DNA of 64,000 nucleotides, taken from Rhodobacter sp. NTK016B. Its GTDB lineage: Bacteria; Pseudomonadota; Alphaproteobacteria; Rhodobacterales; Rhodobacteraceae. Of the stretch, positions 8,947 to 20,400 are shown piece by piece (within the stretch, counting starts at the first letter, position 1; each line of letters opens with the position of its first letter). A program made the translations under genes and the position numbers. Where the stretch lies: NCBI RefSeq assembly GCF_017303295.1, contig NZ_JAFKOK010000006.1:124001-188000 (forward strand). Direction: 5' to 3'. The notes beneath the pieces were generated by a model. It ran no database searches. It was not told the DNA's origin and worked only from the letters and a program-made list of their open reading frames with translations.

Positions 8947-11900
8947 TCATCCGAGCTTGCTCAGCCGCTCGGCCCGCATCGCGCGGCGGCGCGACATCGC
9001 GTCCATGCGTCCGCGTGCGGCCTCTTGCTCGACCTCCTTGGCGGGTTCGGGAGTTTGCGGCGCGGTGCTGCCCGCAGGCTTCAACTTGGCGTCGATATGC
9101 GCCGCCAGAGCCTGCAAAACCGGGAAGCGGAACACGTCGGTGATTGAAAGGCCCGGCAGCGCCAGCGCCTCGCGGATCTCACGATGCGCCTGCACGGCCA
9201 GCAGCGAATGCCCGCCAAGCTGGAAGAAGTTGTCGGCGGGCTTGATCTCGGCCACGCCCAGAACCTTCTGCCAGATCGCCGCGATGCGGGCCTGCGTATC
9301 GCCGCCATTCGCCGCCACAGGGGCCGCGATCACCGCCGCACGCACCACGCCCGGTGCGGGCAGCGCCTTGCGGTCGATCTTCTTGTTGGGCGTCAGCGGG
9401 AAGCTGTCTAGCCGCACGACAGCCGAGGGCACCATATGCGCGGGCAACACCCCCGCCAGCGCCGTTTTGAGCGCGCCGGTATCGGCATGGCCCAGCACAT
9501 AGGCCACCAGCCGCACGTCGCCCGGCTGATCCTCGCGCGCGATGACGACCGATTGCGTGACGCCGGGCAGCGCGTCGAGCTGCGTCTCGATCTCGCCCAG
9601 CTCGATCCGGTAGCCGCGGATCTTCACCTGATGGTCGGCGCGACCCAAGAAATCGACCGTCCCGTCCGCGCGCAGCCGCACCAGATCGCCGGTGCGATAG
9701 AGCCGCTCGCCGTCAATGGTGACGAACCGCTCGGCGGTCAGCTCAGGGCGCTGCCAATAGCCGCGCGTGACGCCTGCCCCGCCGATCCACAGCTCGCCTT
9801 CCTGCCCCACCGGGACCGGGCGTTGCTGGTCGTCCAGAACGTGCAGCGTCGTGTTGGCGATGGCCGAGCCGATGCCGACCACGCCCTCGCCGCCCTTCGA
9901 AAAGGCGGTGGTGGACCAGATCGTGGTTTCCGTGGGGCCGTACATGTTCTGCACCGGCGCGCCGGTGATCCCCGCCAGCTGCGACGCCAGAGCGCCCGGC
10001 AGCGCTTCGCCGCCGACCATCATGTGTTTGACCTGACCCAGCGCTGCGCGGGCCTCGTCATTGGTGACCAGCATCCGTGCCATCGAGGGCGTGCATTGCA
10101 GATGGGTGACCTTGTGGCGCTGGATCTGCGCGGCGAGCGAGAAGTCATTCGCGTCCAGCTCGGCCGGCGCGTTCGACCGGCGCAGCACCTCGGCCAGCGG
10201 ATAGAGCCCTTCGAGCACCTGCTGGGTGGGGATGCCGTAATCGATCAGGCAGCCGATCTCGGCCACGCCGATGGCTTTGAGTTGCTCGACGCGACGGATG
10301 CAATCGTCGACCGTGCCGAACAGACCGCTGTCTTCGAAATAGCGGTTGAAGGCATAATCGAGGATCCCGTCCACCTCGTCCTGGCTGAGCGTGGCAAGGT
10401 CGATCTCCATCGGGTTCGACGTGCCCTTGGGCTTCTTGAACGCGGGGAAGGCCCATGCGTATTGCTTCAGCAGCCCGGCAGCGGACAGAAGATAGCTCTT
10501 CATCGGGCCGCTGGCGGTTTCGCGCGCGATCTCGCGGGTGCGGGCGACATAGGTGTGCAGCATCATCGTGACGGTGTAATCGGCAGGATCGCGTCCCACC
10601 TCACGCAGGGCTTCGTGGTAGATCTTGATCTTCTCGGCCACCTCGTCGATCGACTGGCCCAGAAGGTGGGTCAGCACGTTCGCACCGATGCGCCCGGCTT
10701 CGCGCCACGTCTCGGGATTGCCCGCCGTGGTCAGCCAGATCGGCAATTCCTTGGACACCGGGCGCGGCAGCGACTGAACGATGCGTTCTTCGCCATTATG
10801 GTCAAACGCGACATCCTCGCCACGCCACAGCTTGCGCACCTTCTCGATCGTGTCGAACAAGGCGGCCTTGTTGTGGGGCACGCTGTTTTCCGGCCGCAGC
10901 ACGAAATCGACCGGGTGCCAGCCCGAGGCCATGCCAAGGCCCACGCGCCCGTTGGTCAGGTTGTCGATCACTGCCCATTCCTCGGCGATCCTGAGCGGAT
11001 GGTGCAGCGGCGCCACGCAAGAGCCCGAGCGCACGTCGATATTTTTGGTCACCGCCGCCACCGCCGCGCCGGTAACGGCGGGGTTCGGATAGGGGCCACC
11101 GAAGGCGTGGAAATGGCGTTCCGGCGTCCAGACGGCGCGGAAGCCGTGGGTATCGGCAAACTTCGCGCCTTCCAGCAGCAGCTCGTATTTTTTCGGCCCG
11201 GGGCCGTCATCGTTGCCCCAGTAGAACAGGCTGAAATCCATCTTCTTGTCGGAAATCGCCATCGACCCGCCAGAGACCATCATGCGGTCTTCGTCCGACG
11301 TCAGCACCAGCTTGAAGCCGCGCGCGAGCGTCCAGAAGAGCTCGAGCACCGAAATATCGAAGGACAGCGAGGTCACCGCGAGCCAAACCCCTGCCGGATC
11401 GTGCTGAATGCGCTGATCCATGCCGGCGAAGAAGTTGGCGACGTTGCGGTGTTCGACCATCACGCCCTTGGGCAGCCCGGTCGAGCCCGAGGTATAGATC
11501 AGATAGGCAAGGTTTTCGGGCGCGGCGCCGGTTTCGGGGTTTCCCTCGGGCGCCGAGGCGACGCGGGTATCGGTGTCCAGAACCAGCAGCTGCGCGGCGT
11601 GGTCCGGCAGACTGTCGATCAGGGCCGATTGCGTCACGATGACCGGCGCGCCGCTATCGGTGACGAAATGCTTCAGGCGGTCGGTGGGATAGGACGGATC
11701 CATCGGCACATAAGCGCCGCCTGCTTTCAGAATGCCCAGCGCGCCGATCAGCAGATCGGGCGAGCGGCGGGCGCACAGCGCGACGGGCGTGTCGGGTTTG
11801 ATGCCCATGTCTTGCAATACATGCGCGACCTTGTTGGCGCGCGCGTTGAGCTGGGCATAGGTCAGCGACCGGCCCTCGAAGACCAGCGCGGTCGCGTCGG

Positions 11901-13473
11901 GCGTGCGGGCAACCTGCGCTTCGAACAGGCGGCTGATCGGCTGGTTGTCGAAAGGCTCGGCGGTGTCGTTGAGCCGCGCAAGGATCGCCCGCTCGCGCGC
12001 GCTGAGGCGGTCGAGCTCGGCCAGCGGCGTGGCGATTTCGGCCTGCGCCAAATGCGCGATGCGGGCGGCGGCAAGATCCAGCGCCGCTTCGTCGGTCAGG
12101 GACAGATCGGCGCTCAGCGTCAGACCCGCAGGTCCCGATACGAGGCATAGCGCCACACCTTCGATGGGCGTACCGGTTTCCGACAGGCCCAGCGCGGGGG
12201 CGGAAAGCGGCATCAGCGCCGGGTCGCGGCCAATGAGGTCGCGCGCATAGGAGGGATGCGTTTCAGTGAAGGCTTTGGCGTCCGCAATCGCGGCTTCCAG
12301 CGCGCCGAGGCTGTCCCCCGTGACGTTCATCGGCACCCACGGGGCGATATACGCGGTGGCGGCGCGATGCGCATCGCCGGTCATCGGGCCGCGATAGGCC
12401 CAGCTGCCGGGGGTAAAGGACGACAGGATCGCCGCCGCACGGGGGGCGGTGACGTTGTCCAGCGCACGCTCGGCCCGGCCGGTGCCGCCGCTTCTGGTGG
12501 ACAGCTCGGACGGGGCAAAGGCGGCAAGCGCCTTGCGCCAGCGCGCTTCGCCGGGCGTGACGCGGGCCATGGCGTCGGTCAGCGCGTCGGACGGGGCAGG
12601 CAGCAGATCACCGGTCGCGGCGATGTCGCTTTCGGGCAGGCCGCCCAGACAGGTCAGGCCCGTCAGAATCACCGCGCCATCGGCGCAGGCAACGGTCAGC
12701 GCGTCGCCCGTGTCCAAGACGGTGCCCGGCACGCCCGAGCCGGGGACGATTTCCGCCCCGGTCACGGCGAAAACGCCCTTGGCTGTTTCGACCTTCGGCA
12801 GCGCCAGCGGGTTCCAGTAACCGCTATGATCGAGCGCGCGCACCAGACGGACGATCTCGGCCGCCGGGCGAGTGAAGTCGATCCGCGCGGCGCGGGCGGG
12901 GCGGTCGTCACGGCGATAGAGCGTGCGCTGGCTCAGGTCCTGCGCGGTGCCGGGCGCATCGCTTTCCAGCGCGGCGACCACGGCAGGGAAGCTTTCGATG
13001 GCCGCACCATAGCAGCGGGCATTGAGCGAAAAGGTGGTATCGTCGGGCTGAATGTCGAAGGCGGCCTGTTGCAGGATCCGACCTTCGTCGATCCCGCCCT
13101 CGATCCGGTGCCATGTCACGCCGTGGCGCGTCTCGCCGTTCAGCATCGCCCAGAGCGGCGCGTTCAGCCCGGCATAACGCGGCAGCGGGCCGTCATGAAA
13201 ATTGACCGCCCCTTTGGCGGCGCGGGCGATCAGCGCGTCGGGCAGAACGGACAGGTTGGCAATCGACAGCAGCCAGTCGAAATCTTCGGTGACACGGGTC
13301 TCAAGCCCCTTGCCCGGCTCAACCACTGGCAGGCCGGCGGTTTCGGCCCAGGCGATCACCTCGGCATTGCGGCTGGCGACGGTGACGATCCGGTGGCCCC
13401 GGCCAAGAAGGATCTTGGCGCATTCCACCAGCAGGGATTCATTCCCAACCAGGACACTCGAAAAAGACGTCAT
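8947..13473 (-). CDS. NRPS loading module: formyltransferase - degenerate C - A (with inserted luciferase-like monooxygenase) - T
   Basis: 1508 residues. About 1-290: formyltransferase with N91, H93 in NFHDGPLPRYAG and D129 in GGIDEG, as in methionyl-tRNA formyltransferase. About 330-500: resembles the C-terminal half of a condensation domain but has no HHxxxDG. About 510-1390: adenylation domain with LIYTSGSTGLPKG, FDISVLELFW, MYGPTETTIW, YRTGD and NKKIDRK. Between the FDISVLELFW and YGPTE motifs (about 745-1070) is a flavin luciferase-like monooxygenase of the MupA/Atu3671 type. T domain serine is S1423 in LGGHSLL, and a basic tail follows. The specificity residues I extract are D-I-L-Q-V-G-M-I-W-K, close to glycine codes. 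AGGAGAG precedes the ATG. The product would be a formylated, possibly hydroxylated aminoacyl-T starter. Confidence 0.9.
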   Translation of the reverse strand: MTSFSSVLVGNESLLVECAKILLGRGHRIVTVASRNAEVIAWAETAGLPVVEPGKGLETRVTEDFDWLLSIANLSVLPDALIARAAKGAVNFHDGPLPRYAGLNAPLWAMLNGETRHGVTWHRIEGGIDEGRILQQAAFDIQPDDTTFSLNARCYGAAIESFPAVVAALESDAPGTAQDLSQRTLYRRDDRPARAARIDFTRPAAEIVRLVRALDHSGYWNPLALPKVETAKGVFAVTGAEIVPGSGVPGTVLDTGDALTVACADGAVILTGLTCLGGLPESDIAATGDLLPAPSDALTDAMARVTPGEARWRKALAAFAPSELSTRSGGTGRAERALDNVTAPRAAAILSSFTPGSWAYRGPMTGDAHRAATAYIAPWVPMNVTGDSLGALEAAIADAKAFTETHPSYARDLIGRDPALMPLSAPALGLSETGTPIEGVALCLVSGPAGLTLSADLSLTDEAALDLAAARIAHLAQAEIATPLAELDRLSARERAILARLNDTAEPFDNQPISRLFEAQVARTPDATALVFEGRSLTYAQLNARANKVAHVLQDMGIKPDTPVALCARRSPDLLIGALGILKAGGAYVPMDPSYPTDRLKHFVTDSGAPVIVTQSALIDSLPDHAAQLLVLDTDTRVASAPEGNPETGAAPENLAYLIYTSGSTGLPKGVMVEHRNVANFFAGMDQRIQHDPAGVWLAVTSLSFDISVLELFWTLARGFKLVLTSDEDRMMVSGGSMAISDKKMDFSLFYWGNDDGPGPKKYELLLEGAKFADTHGFRAVWTPERHFHAFGGPYPNPAVTGAAVAAVTKNIDVRSGSCVAPLHHPLRIAEEWAVIDNLTNGRVGLGMASGWHPVDFVLRPENSVPHNKAALFDTIEKVRKLWRGEDVAFDHNGEERIVQSLPRPVSKELPIWLTTAGNPETWREAGRIGANVLTHLLGQSIDEVAEKIKIYHEALREVGRDPADYTVTMMLHTYVARTREIARETASGPMKSYLLSAAGLLKQYAWAFPAFKKPKGTSNPMEIDLATLSQDEVDGILDYAFNRYFEDSGLFGTVDDCIRRVEQLKAIGVAEIGCLIDYGIPTQQVLEGLYPLAEVLRRSNAPAELDANDFSLAAQIQRHKVTHLQCTPSMARMLVTNDEARAALGQVKHMMVGGEALPGALASQLAGITGAPVQNMYGPTETTIWSTTAFSKGGEGVVGIGSAIANTTLHVLDDQQRPVPVGQEGELWIGGAGVTRGYWQRPELTAERFVTIDGERLYRTGDLVRLRADGTVDFLGRADHQVKIRGYRIELGEIETQLDALPGVTQSVVIAREDQPGDVRLVAYVLGHADTGALKTALAGVLPAHMVPSAVVRLDSFPLTPNKKIDRKALPAPGVVRAAVIAAPVAANGGDTQARIAAIWQKVLGVAEIKPADNFFQLGGHSLLAVQAHREIREALALPGLSITDVFRFPVLQALAAHIDAKLKPAGSTAPQTPEPAKEVEQEAARGRMDAMSRRRAMRAERLSKLG

Positions 13474-13475
13474 TC

Positions 13476-14420
13476 TTAACTCTCCTGCGGTCGGCGCGTT
13501 CCCAGACTGTGTCGCAAGAGATCGCGGACAAAATGTGGCGGGGTGTGGGGTTGTTTGCGTTGCAGCAACACCCGCAGCCCGAACAGGCCCAGCCCGGCCA
13601 TATGCGCGGCGGTCGCGGTCAGCGTGTAGAGGCGACCGTGGTTCTTTTCAAAGTAATGCTGCCGCGACTGAAACCAATAATCCGGCACGCGGGACCATTG
13701 CTTCATCCCGGTGCTGACCGAGCCGATATGCACGACCCGGCTCTCAACCACATAGGCCGCGTTCCAGCCCGCGCGCCGCCCGCGCAGGAACAGATCAACC
13801 TCTTCGAAATACAGGAAAAACGTCTCGTCGAAGAGACCGATCTCATCCAGCATGTCCTGCCGCATCAGCACGCTGGCCCCGGCGACCCAGTCGACCTGCG
13901 TGGTCTGCGTGGGCAGCGGCGGGGCGACGATGGCGTGTTTGAGCAGCTTCGAAACCGGGCCGGTCTGCGCCGCGCCCTCGAACTCGCTGGCGATCGAGGG
14001 GAAGCGGAAGGCGGTGACATGCGGCACATCGTCATCCCCCCGGATCGCGCTGCCCGCAAAGCCGGTCTGCGGATGGGTGTCGAGGTAATCGAGCAGCACG
14101 CGGATCGCATCGGGTTCGGGGAAGGCGTCCGAATTCATGATGAAGACGTAATCGGGCCGCGTTCCGTCCGGCAGGCCCGCGCGGATGCCCACATTGTTCC
14201 CCGCCCCGAAGCCGCCATTGCGTTCAGACGCGATCACCCGCACGCGTGGCCAGCTTTCGGCACGGGCGCTCAGGGTTTCGAAACTGCCGTCCTGGCTGTC
14301 ATTGTCGACGATGGTGATCGCGCCCTCGATCCCTTCCATCGCGGTGATTGCGGCCTCGGTGGCGCGCGCTGTCATCTCGGCGGTGCGCCAGTTCAGGATC
14401 ACGCACAGAACGCGGCTCAT
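13476..14420 (-). CDS. Family 2 glycosyltransferase (rhamnosyltransferase-like, WbbL/COG1216 type)
   Basis: 314-residue GT-A glycosyltransferase. The N-terminus VILNWRTAEMTARA and ITIVDNDSQDGS are the nucleotide-sugar-binding region. ERNGGFGAGNNVGI near residue 85 and FIMNSDAFPEPDAI (DxD-like position) are typical of the rhamnosyltransferase class. YFEEVDLFLRGRRAGW near residue 210 is the conserved acidic ED motif. Its ATG overlaps the PKS stop (ATGA) and its stop lies 2 bp before the NRPS start, so it is embedded in the biosynthetic operon. It may glycosylate the PKS/NRPS product or a carrier; the sugar and acceptor are unknown. Confidence 0.88.
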   Translation of the reverse strand: MSRVLCVILNWRTAEMTARATEAAITAMEGIEGAITIVDNDSQDGSFETLSARAESWPRVRVIASERNGGFGAGNNVGIRAGLPDGTRPDYVFIMNSDAFPEPDAIRVLLDYLDTHPQTGFAGSAIRGDDDVPHVTAFRFPSIASEFEGAAQTGPVSKLLKHAIVAPPLPTQTTQVDWVAGASVLMRQDMLDEIGLFDETFFLYFEEVDLFLRGRRAGWNAAYVVESRVVHIGSVSTGMKQWSRVPDYWFQSRQHYFEKNHGRLYTLTATAAHMAGLGLFGLRVLLQRKQPHTPPHFVRDLLRHSLGTRRPQES

Positions 14421-17400
14421 GTCTCGACCTCGGCGATCAGGGTCTTCAGCTTGGAGGCCATGACGCGGACATTGGGTTCCAGCACCATGGAATCGTGATC
14501 GCCGGGAACCTCGTGCACGCTGAGCCGGGCCATGAAGCGCGACCAGTCGTTATCGTCATAGACGTATTCCTTCGCACTGCTGACCCAGCGCCCGCCCGAG
14601 ACCTTCCAATGCCGGTCCAGCGGCGGGCGGAACAGCGCGACCCGGCCGTCATAGGGGGCAAGGCCGACATGCGGCAGGGCATTGCGGAAAGCGGTTTCGA
14701 TAGCGCGGTTGTGGAAGCCGCTATCGGCTTCGGCCTGCGCCTCTTGCGCCATGCGTTCCAGCTCTTCCTTCCACAATTTGCGGTTGGCCATCCATTCGGC
14801 GAAATAGCCCGGACCCTTGCGCCGGAACTCGGTCGCCTTGATCAGCGCTTTGTCGGTGCGATTCAGCGCCGGGCGCTCGGGCAGAGGTGTGTCCAGCAGC
14901 GTCAGCAGCGCGACCTCTTCGCCCTCGGCGCGCAATTGCCGCGCCATTTCCAAAGCCGTCAACCCGCCGCCCGAGAAACCGCCGATCAGGTAGGGCCCGT
15001 GCGGTTGCACCTGCCGGACCTCGGTCAGGTAGTCGCGCGCGGCGTCATCCAGACGGCGATGCGGTTCGGCGCCACCCAGAAGGCCGCGCGCCTGCAGGCC
15101 ATAGAACGGCCGGTCGCGGCCCAGAAGCTGGGCGAGATTGCGCAGGTTCAGCACGTTGCCGAACATGCCCGCGCACAGGAAGAACGGCGTCTTCGCGCCC
15201 GGCTCGCCCTCGTGCATCGGCACGAGGAACTCGTAGCGTTTCTGCGGCACGGCCACGGCGGGGGCATCGCCCGTCTCGGTGATCCCGGCGCGTTCGGCGA
15301 CCATGGCGGCGACTTTTTCGACGGTCGGCGCTTCGAACAGGATCGAGATCGGGAAATCGACCGACCATGTTTTCTTCACGCGCGCGAACAGCCGGACGGC
15401 GATCAGCGAATGGCCGCCAAGATCGAAGAAGCTGTCCTGCACGCCGACGCCCTGCACGCCCAGCAATTCCTCGAACATCGCCACCAGCATCCGCTCGACA
15501 TCGTTGCGCGGCTCGACATAGGCGCTGTCGAGATTGGGGCGTTCGAATTTCTGCCCGTCGCCGGTTTCGATCTCGATAGGCTGCGCGGCCTCGGCGATCA
15601 GTTCGGGCAGCGTCAGCGACGAGATCACCACCTGCCGACGATCCGTAGCGATGGCGCGCAGGAAACCCTCGGCGCCCTCGGCTGCGGTCAGGCCCTGCGC
15701 AAGATTGCGCGCCAGCCGTTCTTCGCCGGGATTGAGCGCGCGGTCGTCGGTCCCGGCGTCGAACTCCACTTCCGAGGGCAGAAGCGGCGCGGGCGTCCCA
15801 AAGCCGCCGTCCAGCCGCTTGATTGTGAAGCGGGCGATCTCGGCGCAGACCTCGCCCTCGGGCGTGGCAAGGGTGATGTCGAAACTGGCCACGCCCTGTT
15901 CGGCGGGGGCGATACGGACATGGCTGACGATTTCGGCGGGCAGGGCGCGGAAGACCTTCACGCTGCCATAGCTGACCGGCACCCAGAGCGCGCGACCGCC
16001 GTAACCCGCGATCAGCTCCATCGCCCAGCCGGTGGCAAGGTCCGTCAGCGCGGGATGCAGCACAAAGCCCTGATCCAGATCGGCGCGGAACGCTTCGGGC
16101 AGGGACAGCCGGGCGATGCCTTCGCCGGTGCCATAGCCCTGCCGTTTCAGCACCCGCCAGCGCGGGCCGAAGTTCAGATGCGTCTCCTGCCCCGTGGCGA
16201 TGCCGCAGGGATCTTTCTTGATCCCGGTCTGGCAGCGCCCTTCGACCGCGGCGATGTCCAGCGGCGCGGGGCGGGCGATGTCGCGCATGTTGATCTGCGC
16301 GCTGGCATTCAGCACGAAGCCGTCCCGCCCGCGCAGGGTCACGCCCGAGCGCAGCGCGAAGTCATAGCCCGCATCGTTGCGCGTCAGCGTCACGCGGATC
16401 GCGCGGGGGTCGTCGACCTCGAGCGCGCGGAAGAAGGTCAGGTCGGCGATCTCGAAGGGTTCGACCTCGCCCTGTCCGTGCAGCGATTGCGCGGCGATTT
16501 CCAGCATCCCGGTGCCGGGCACCAGCGCGCGGTTGTCCTTGGTGCGGTGTTCGTCCAGCAGCCACATATCGGTGGTATAGGTCGCGCTGAAACGCCGGTT
16601 CATCCCCGCGTCAAAGCCCGCCGTTTCCAGCAAAGGCAGCGCGACGGGCGTTTCCGGCATCGCCGGGTCGTGGCCCAGGCGCGAGGCCATAGCGTCGGCG
16701 GCCATGCCGACCTCGGCCCAGATGCCCCAGTCGATGGCGGTGACGCGGGTCTTGCCCGAACGCGCCGTGGCCCAGGCGTTGAGATATTCGTTCGCGGCAA
16801 CGTAATCGACCTGACCGGCGGGCGCCGTCAGGGTCGAGGTGGACGAGAACACGACGATCCGTTCGACCGCGCCGTCGGGCAGCAGGCTGTCGAGCACGCG
16901 TGTGCCGTGGACCTTGGGGGCAAAGACGTTTTCCACGCTGCCGACCGATTTCGCGGCCATCGGCGCGTCGTCAATCGTGCCCGCCGCGTGGATCACGCCG
17001 TGAATCTTGCCGAACCGCGTGCGGGCGGCGTCGAGGGCTGCGCGCATCTCGTCGATATTGCAGACATCGGCAGCGGTGATCATCACCTCGCCGCCCATGG
17101 CTTCCAGCCGCTCGACCTGCAGGATGCGGCGGGTCGCGGCGTCGCCGCGCGCCTTCGCGGCCTCCCATTCTTCGCGCGGCGGCAGGGCGGTGCGAGCGAT
17201 CAGCACGATCTTCGCGCCTGAGCGTTGGATCAGAGCCTCGGCCACGGATTGCCCGATGCCGCCGAAACCGCCGGTGATGACCCAGGCCGCGCCCTGCGGC
17301 AAGTCGGGGGTGTCGGTCAGCGGCTGCGCGCGCAGTTTCTGCACGAAGCGCTTGGTTCCGCGCAGGGCGGCGACATGGTTGCCGGGCTGGGCGAGCAGCT

Positions 17401-20400
17401 CTTCAAGGATCGGCAGGGTTTGATCCGGCGCCGATCCGCGCTTGCGGGTGCGGGGGTCGATATCCAGCGTGCCGATGGTGATCCCGGTGACCTCATGCGG
17501 CATCACGCGGGCGGGCCCGGCGATCAGCGCCTTTTCCGGCCAGCGCAGCGCTTCGTCCCGGACGCGCTGGGCGCCGGCGGTGATGACGCTCATGTGGATC
17601 GGCCCGGCGAGGCCTTCATCCGCAATGGCCTGACCGAGGAACAGCAGCGAATAAAAGCCCTGTTCCACATGCGCCTGAAACGCGTTCGAGCCGGGGCGGA
17701 ACCGCTCTTCGCCCGAGGCGAGCCAGAAATGCGCGATGCGGGTGGGCACGGTGCCGCGATGGACAAGGTCCTGAACAAGCAGATCATACCCCTCGCGCCC
17801 GCGCTCGGGCGGCAGGGTATAGGCATTCTCGCCCCGGCGGCAGAACGTGTCGCCGGTCTGCACCTCGATCACCTTTTGTCCGGCGTCGCGCAGGCGGGCG
17901 ATGACGGGGGCGGCGATGCCGTCCTGATCGGCGAAGATCAGCCAGCTTTCCGCCGGGGCCTGATCCAGCTCGGTCTCGACATCGAGATCCACCTCGGCCG
18001 AGCGCGCGACCCAGGCCAGCCGCGTGCCCATGTCCGCGACATCCTCGATCCGCGCGGGAAGGGCGGTTTCTACCGCCGTGGCGGGTTTGGCGGGGGCGAT
18101 GAAATATTCGCGCCGGTCAAAGGCATAGCCCGGCAGCGGCAGTTTCACCCGCCGCGCCTCGCCCCAGATCTGCGCCCAATCGAACGCGCCGCCCAGTGCC
18201 CAGATCCGGCCCAGAAGGCCCATGTGGTACATATCGTCGGCGATGTCTTCGTCGGGATGGCGCAGCGCGGCCAGAACCTGTTGCGGCGGCACCGCGCCAT
18301 GCATCCGGGTGAGCGAGGACAGCGCCTTGCCCGGCCCGACCTCGATCCAGATGCGGTTGGGGGTCTCGGCCAGATGGGCCACGCAATCGGCGAACATCAC
18401 CGTGCTGCGCAGGTGCTGGGTCCAGTAATCGGGGCTGGTGGCCTGCTCGGGCGTCAGGGGCTGGCCGGTGCGGTTGGAGATGATCGGCAGTTGCGGCGGA
18501 CTAAGCCGGATCGACGCCAGATAAGCACGGAACTGACCGAGGATCGGTTCGAGCATCTTGGAATGCGCGGCGATGTCGATGGCGATGCGCTGGGTATCGA
18601 TGCCATCCGCTTCAAGCCGTTTGGCCAGATCCTCAAGCCCCGCATCGGGGCCGCTGACCACTGTCAGCTCCGGCGCGTTGACCGAGGCGATATCCAGATC
18701 GCCCAGATAGGGCGTCAGCGCGTCCAGACCCAGCGGCACCGACAGCATCCCGCCCGCAGGCACGGTGTCGAACAGCGAGCCGCGCAGATGCACCAGACCG
18801 ATGCAATCTTCGAAGCTGAGGACGCCGGCAAGGCAGGCGGCAGTGTTCTCGCCCATCGAATGCCCGACCAGGGCCGAGGGCTGCACGCCCCACGCCATCA
18901 GCATCTGCGCCAGAGCGTATTCGGTGATCATGATCAGCGGCAGCTGGACCGAGGGTTTTTTCAGCGTCTCGTTCGCCGCGTCCTCGGCCCCCGGTTCGGG
19001 CAACCAGAGCGCGCGCAGATCGTAGGACAGGCGCGGCTGCAGGATCTCAAGCCCGCGATCCATCCATTCGGCGAAGACCGGCTCGGTTTCATAGAGATCG
19101 CGCGCCATGCCCGCATATTGGGCACCGCCGCCGGGGAACAGGAAAACCACGTCGGGATTGTCCAGCGCGGTATGGCTGAAGACCCGGCGCGGGTTGTCGG
19201 TTTCCAAAAGCGAGGCGGCTTCTTCGGCTGTTTCGGCCACCACCACGCGGCGCTTGTCAAAGGCGCGGCGGCCCTGCTTCAGCGTCCAGGCGATATCGGC
19301 AAGGTTCTGATCGGGGTTCGCGCGCAGATGAGCGGCCAGATTGGCCGCCTGCCCGTCCAGCGTGGTTTTCGAGCGCGCCGAGAGGGTGAACAGCTGAAAC
19401 GGCCAGTCGCTTTCCTCGGACGGGGCGCGTTCGGGCGCTTCTTGAAGGATCGCATGGGCATTGGTGCCGCCCACGCCCAGTGAGTTGACGCCCGCGCGGC
19501 GCGGATGGCCGCGGTTCTCCCACGGCGTCAGCGCGGCGTTGACGGCGAAGGGCGAGGTTTCGAAATCGATCGTCGGGTTCGGCGCCTCGAAGCCCAGCGA
19601 GGGGGGCATTTCCTTGTGATGCAGCGACAGCGCCACCTTGATGAGCGAGGCCACGCCCGCCGCCGTGTCCAGATGGCCGATATTGGTCTTGACCGAGCCG
19701 ATCTTGCAGAATTGCGTCTTGTCGGTGGTCTGCTGAAAGGCCTGCGTCATCGCGGCGACCTCGATCGGGTCGCCCAGATAGGTGCCGGTGCCGTGGCATT
19801 CGATGTAATCGACCGTCTCGGCGGGAACGTCGGACAATGCCTGCGCCTCGGCCACGCAGCGCGCCTGACCCTCGACCGAGGGCGCCAGATAGCCCGCCTT
19901 CTGCGCGCCGTCATTGTTGATCGCCGATCCCTTGACCACGGCCCAGATATGGTCGCCGTCGCGGATCGCATCGTCCAGCCGTTTCAGCGCCACGCAGCCC
20001 GCGCCCGAGCCGAACACCGTGCCCTGCGCGCGATGGTCGAAGGCATGGCATTCGCCATCGGGGCTCAGGATCTCGTTTTCCTTGTAGAAATAGCCGCGCA
20101 TCTGCGGCAGCTCGATAGTCACGCCGCCCGCCAGCGCCATGTCGCATTCGCCGTTCAACAGCGCCTGCGAGGCATAGTGCAGCGCCACCAGAGAGGTCGA
20201 ACACGCGGTCTGGATGTTGATCGACGGGCCGCGCAGGTCGAAGATATGGCTGACGCGGGTGGACAGGAAATCCTTGTCGTTGCCGGTATGGCGCAGCAGG
20301 AACATGCCGACATCGCGCACGATGTCGCGGTTCGAGCAGATGTTGAAATAGAAATAGCTGCCCATGCCGCAGCCCGCATAGACGCCGATCGTGCCGTCGA

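Noticed and set aside
9436-12150. 904-codon plus-strand open frame
   Set aside because: It is antisense to the NRPS gene, caused by GC-rich third positions. The protein is Arg/Gln/Gly-rich with no domain pattern.
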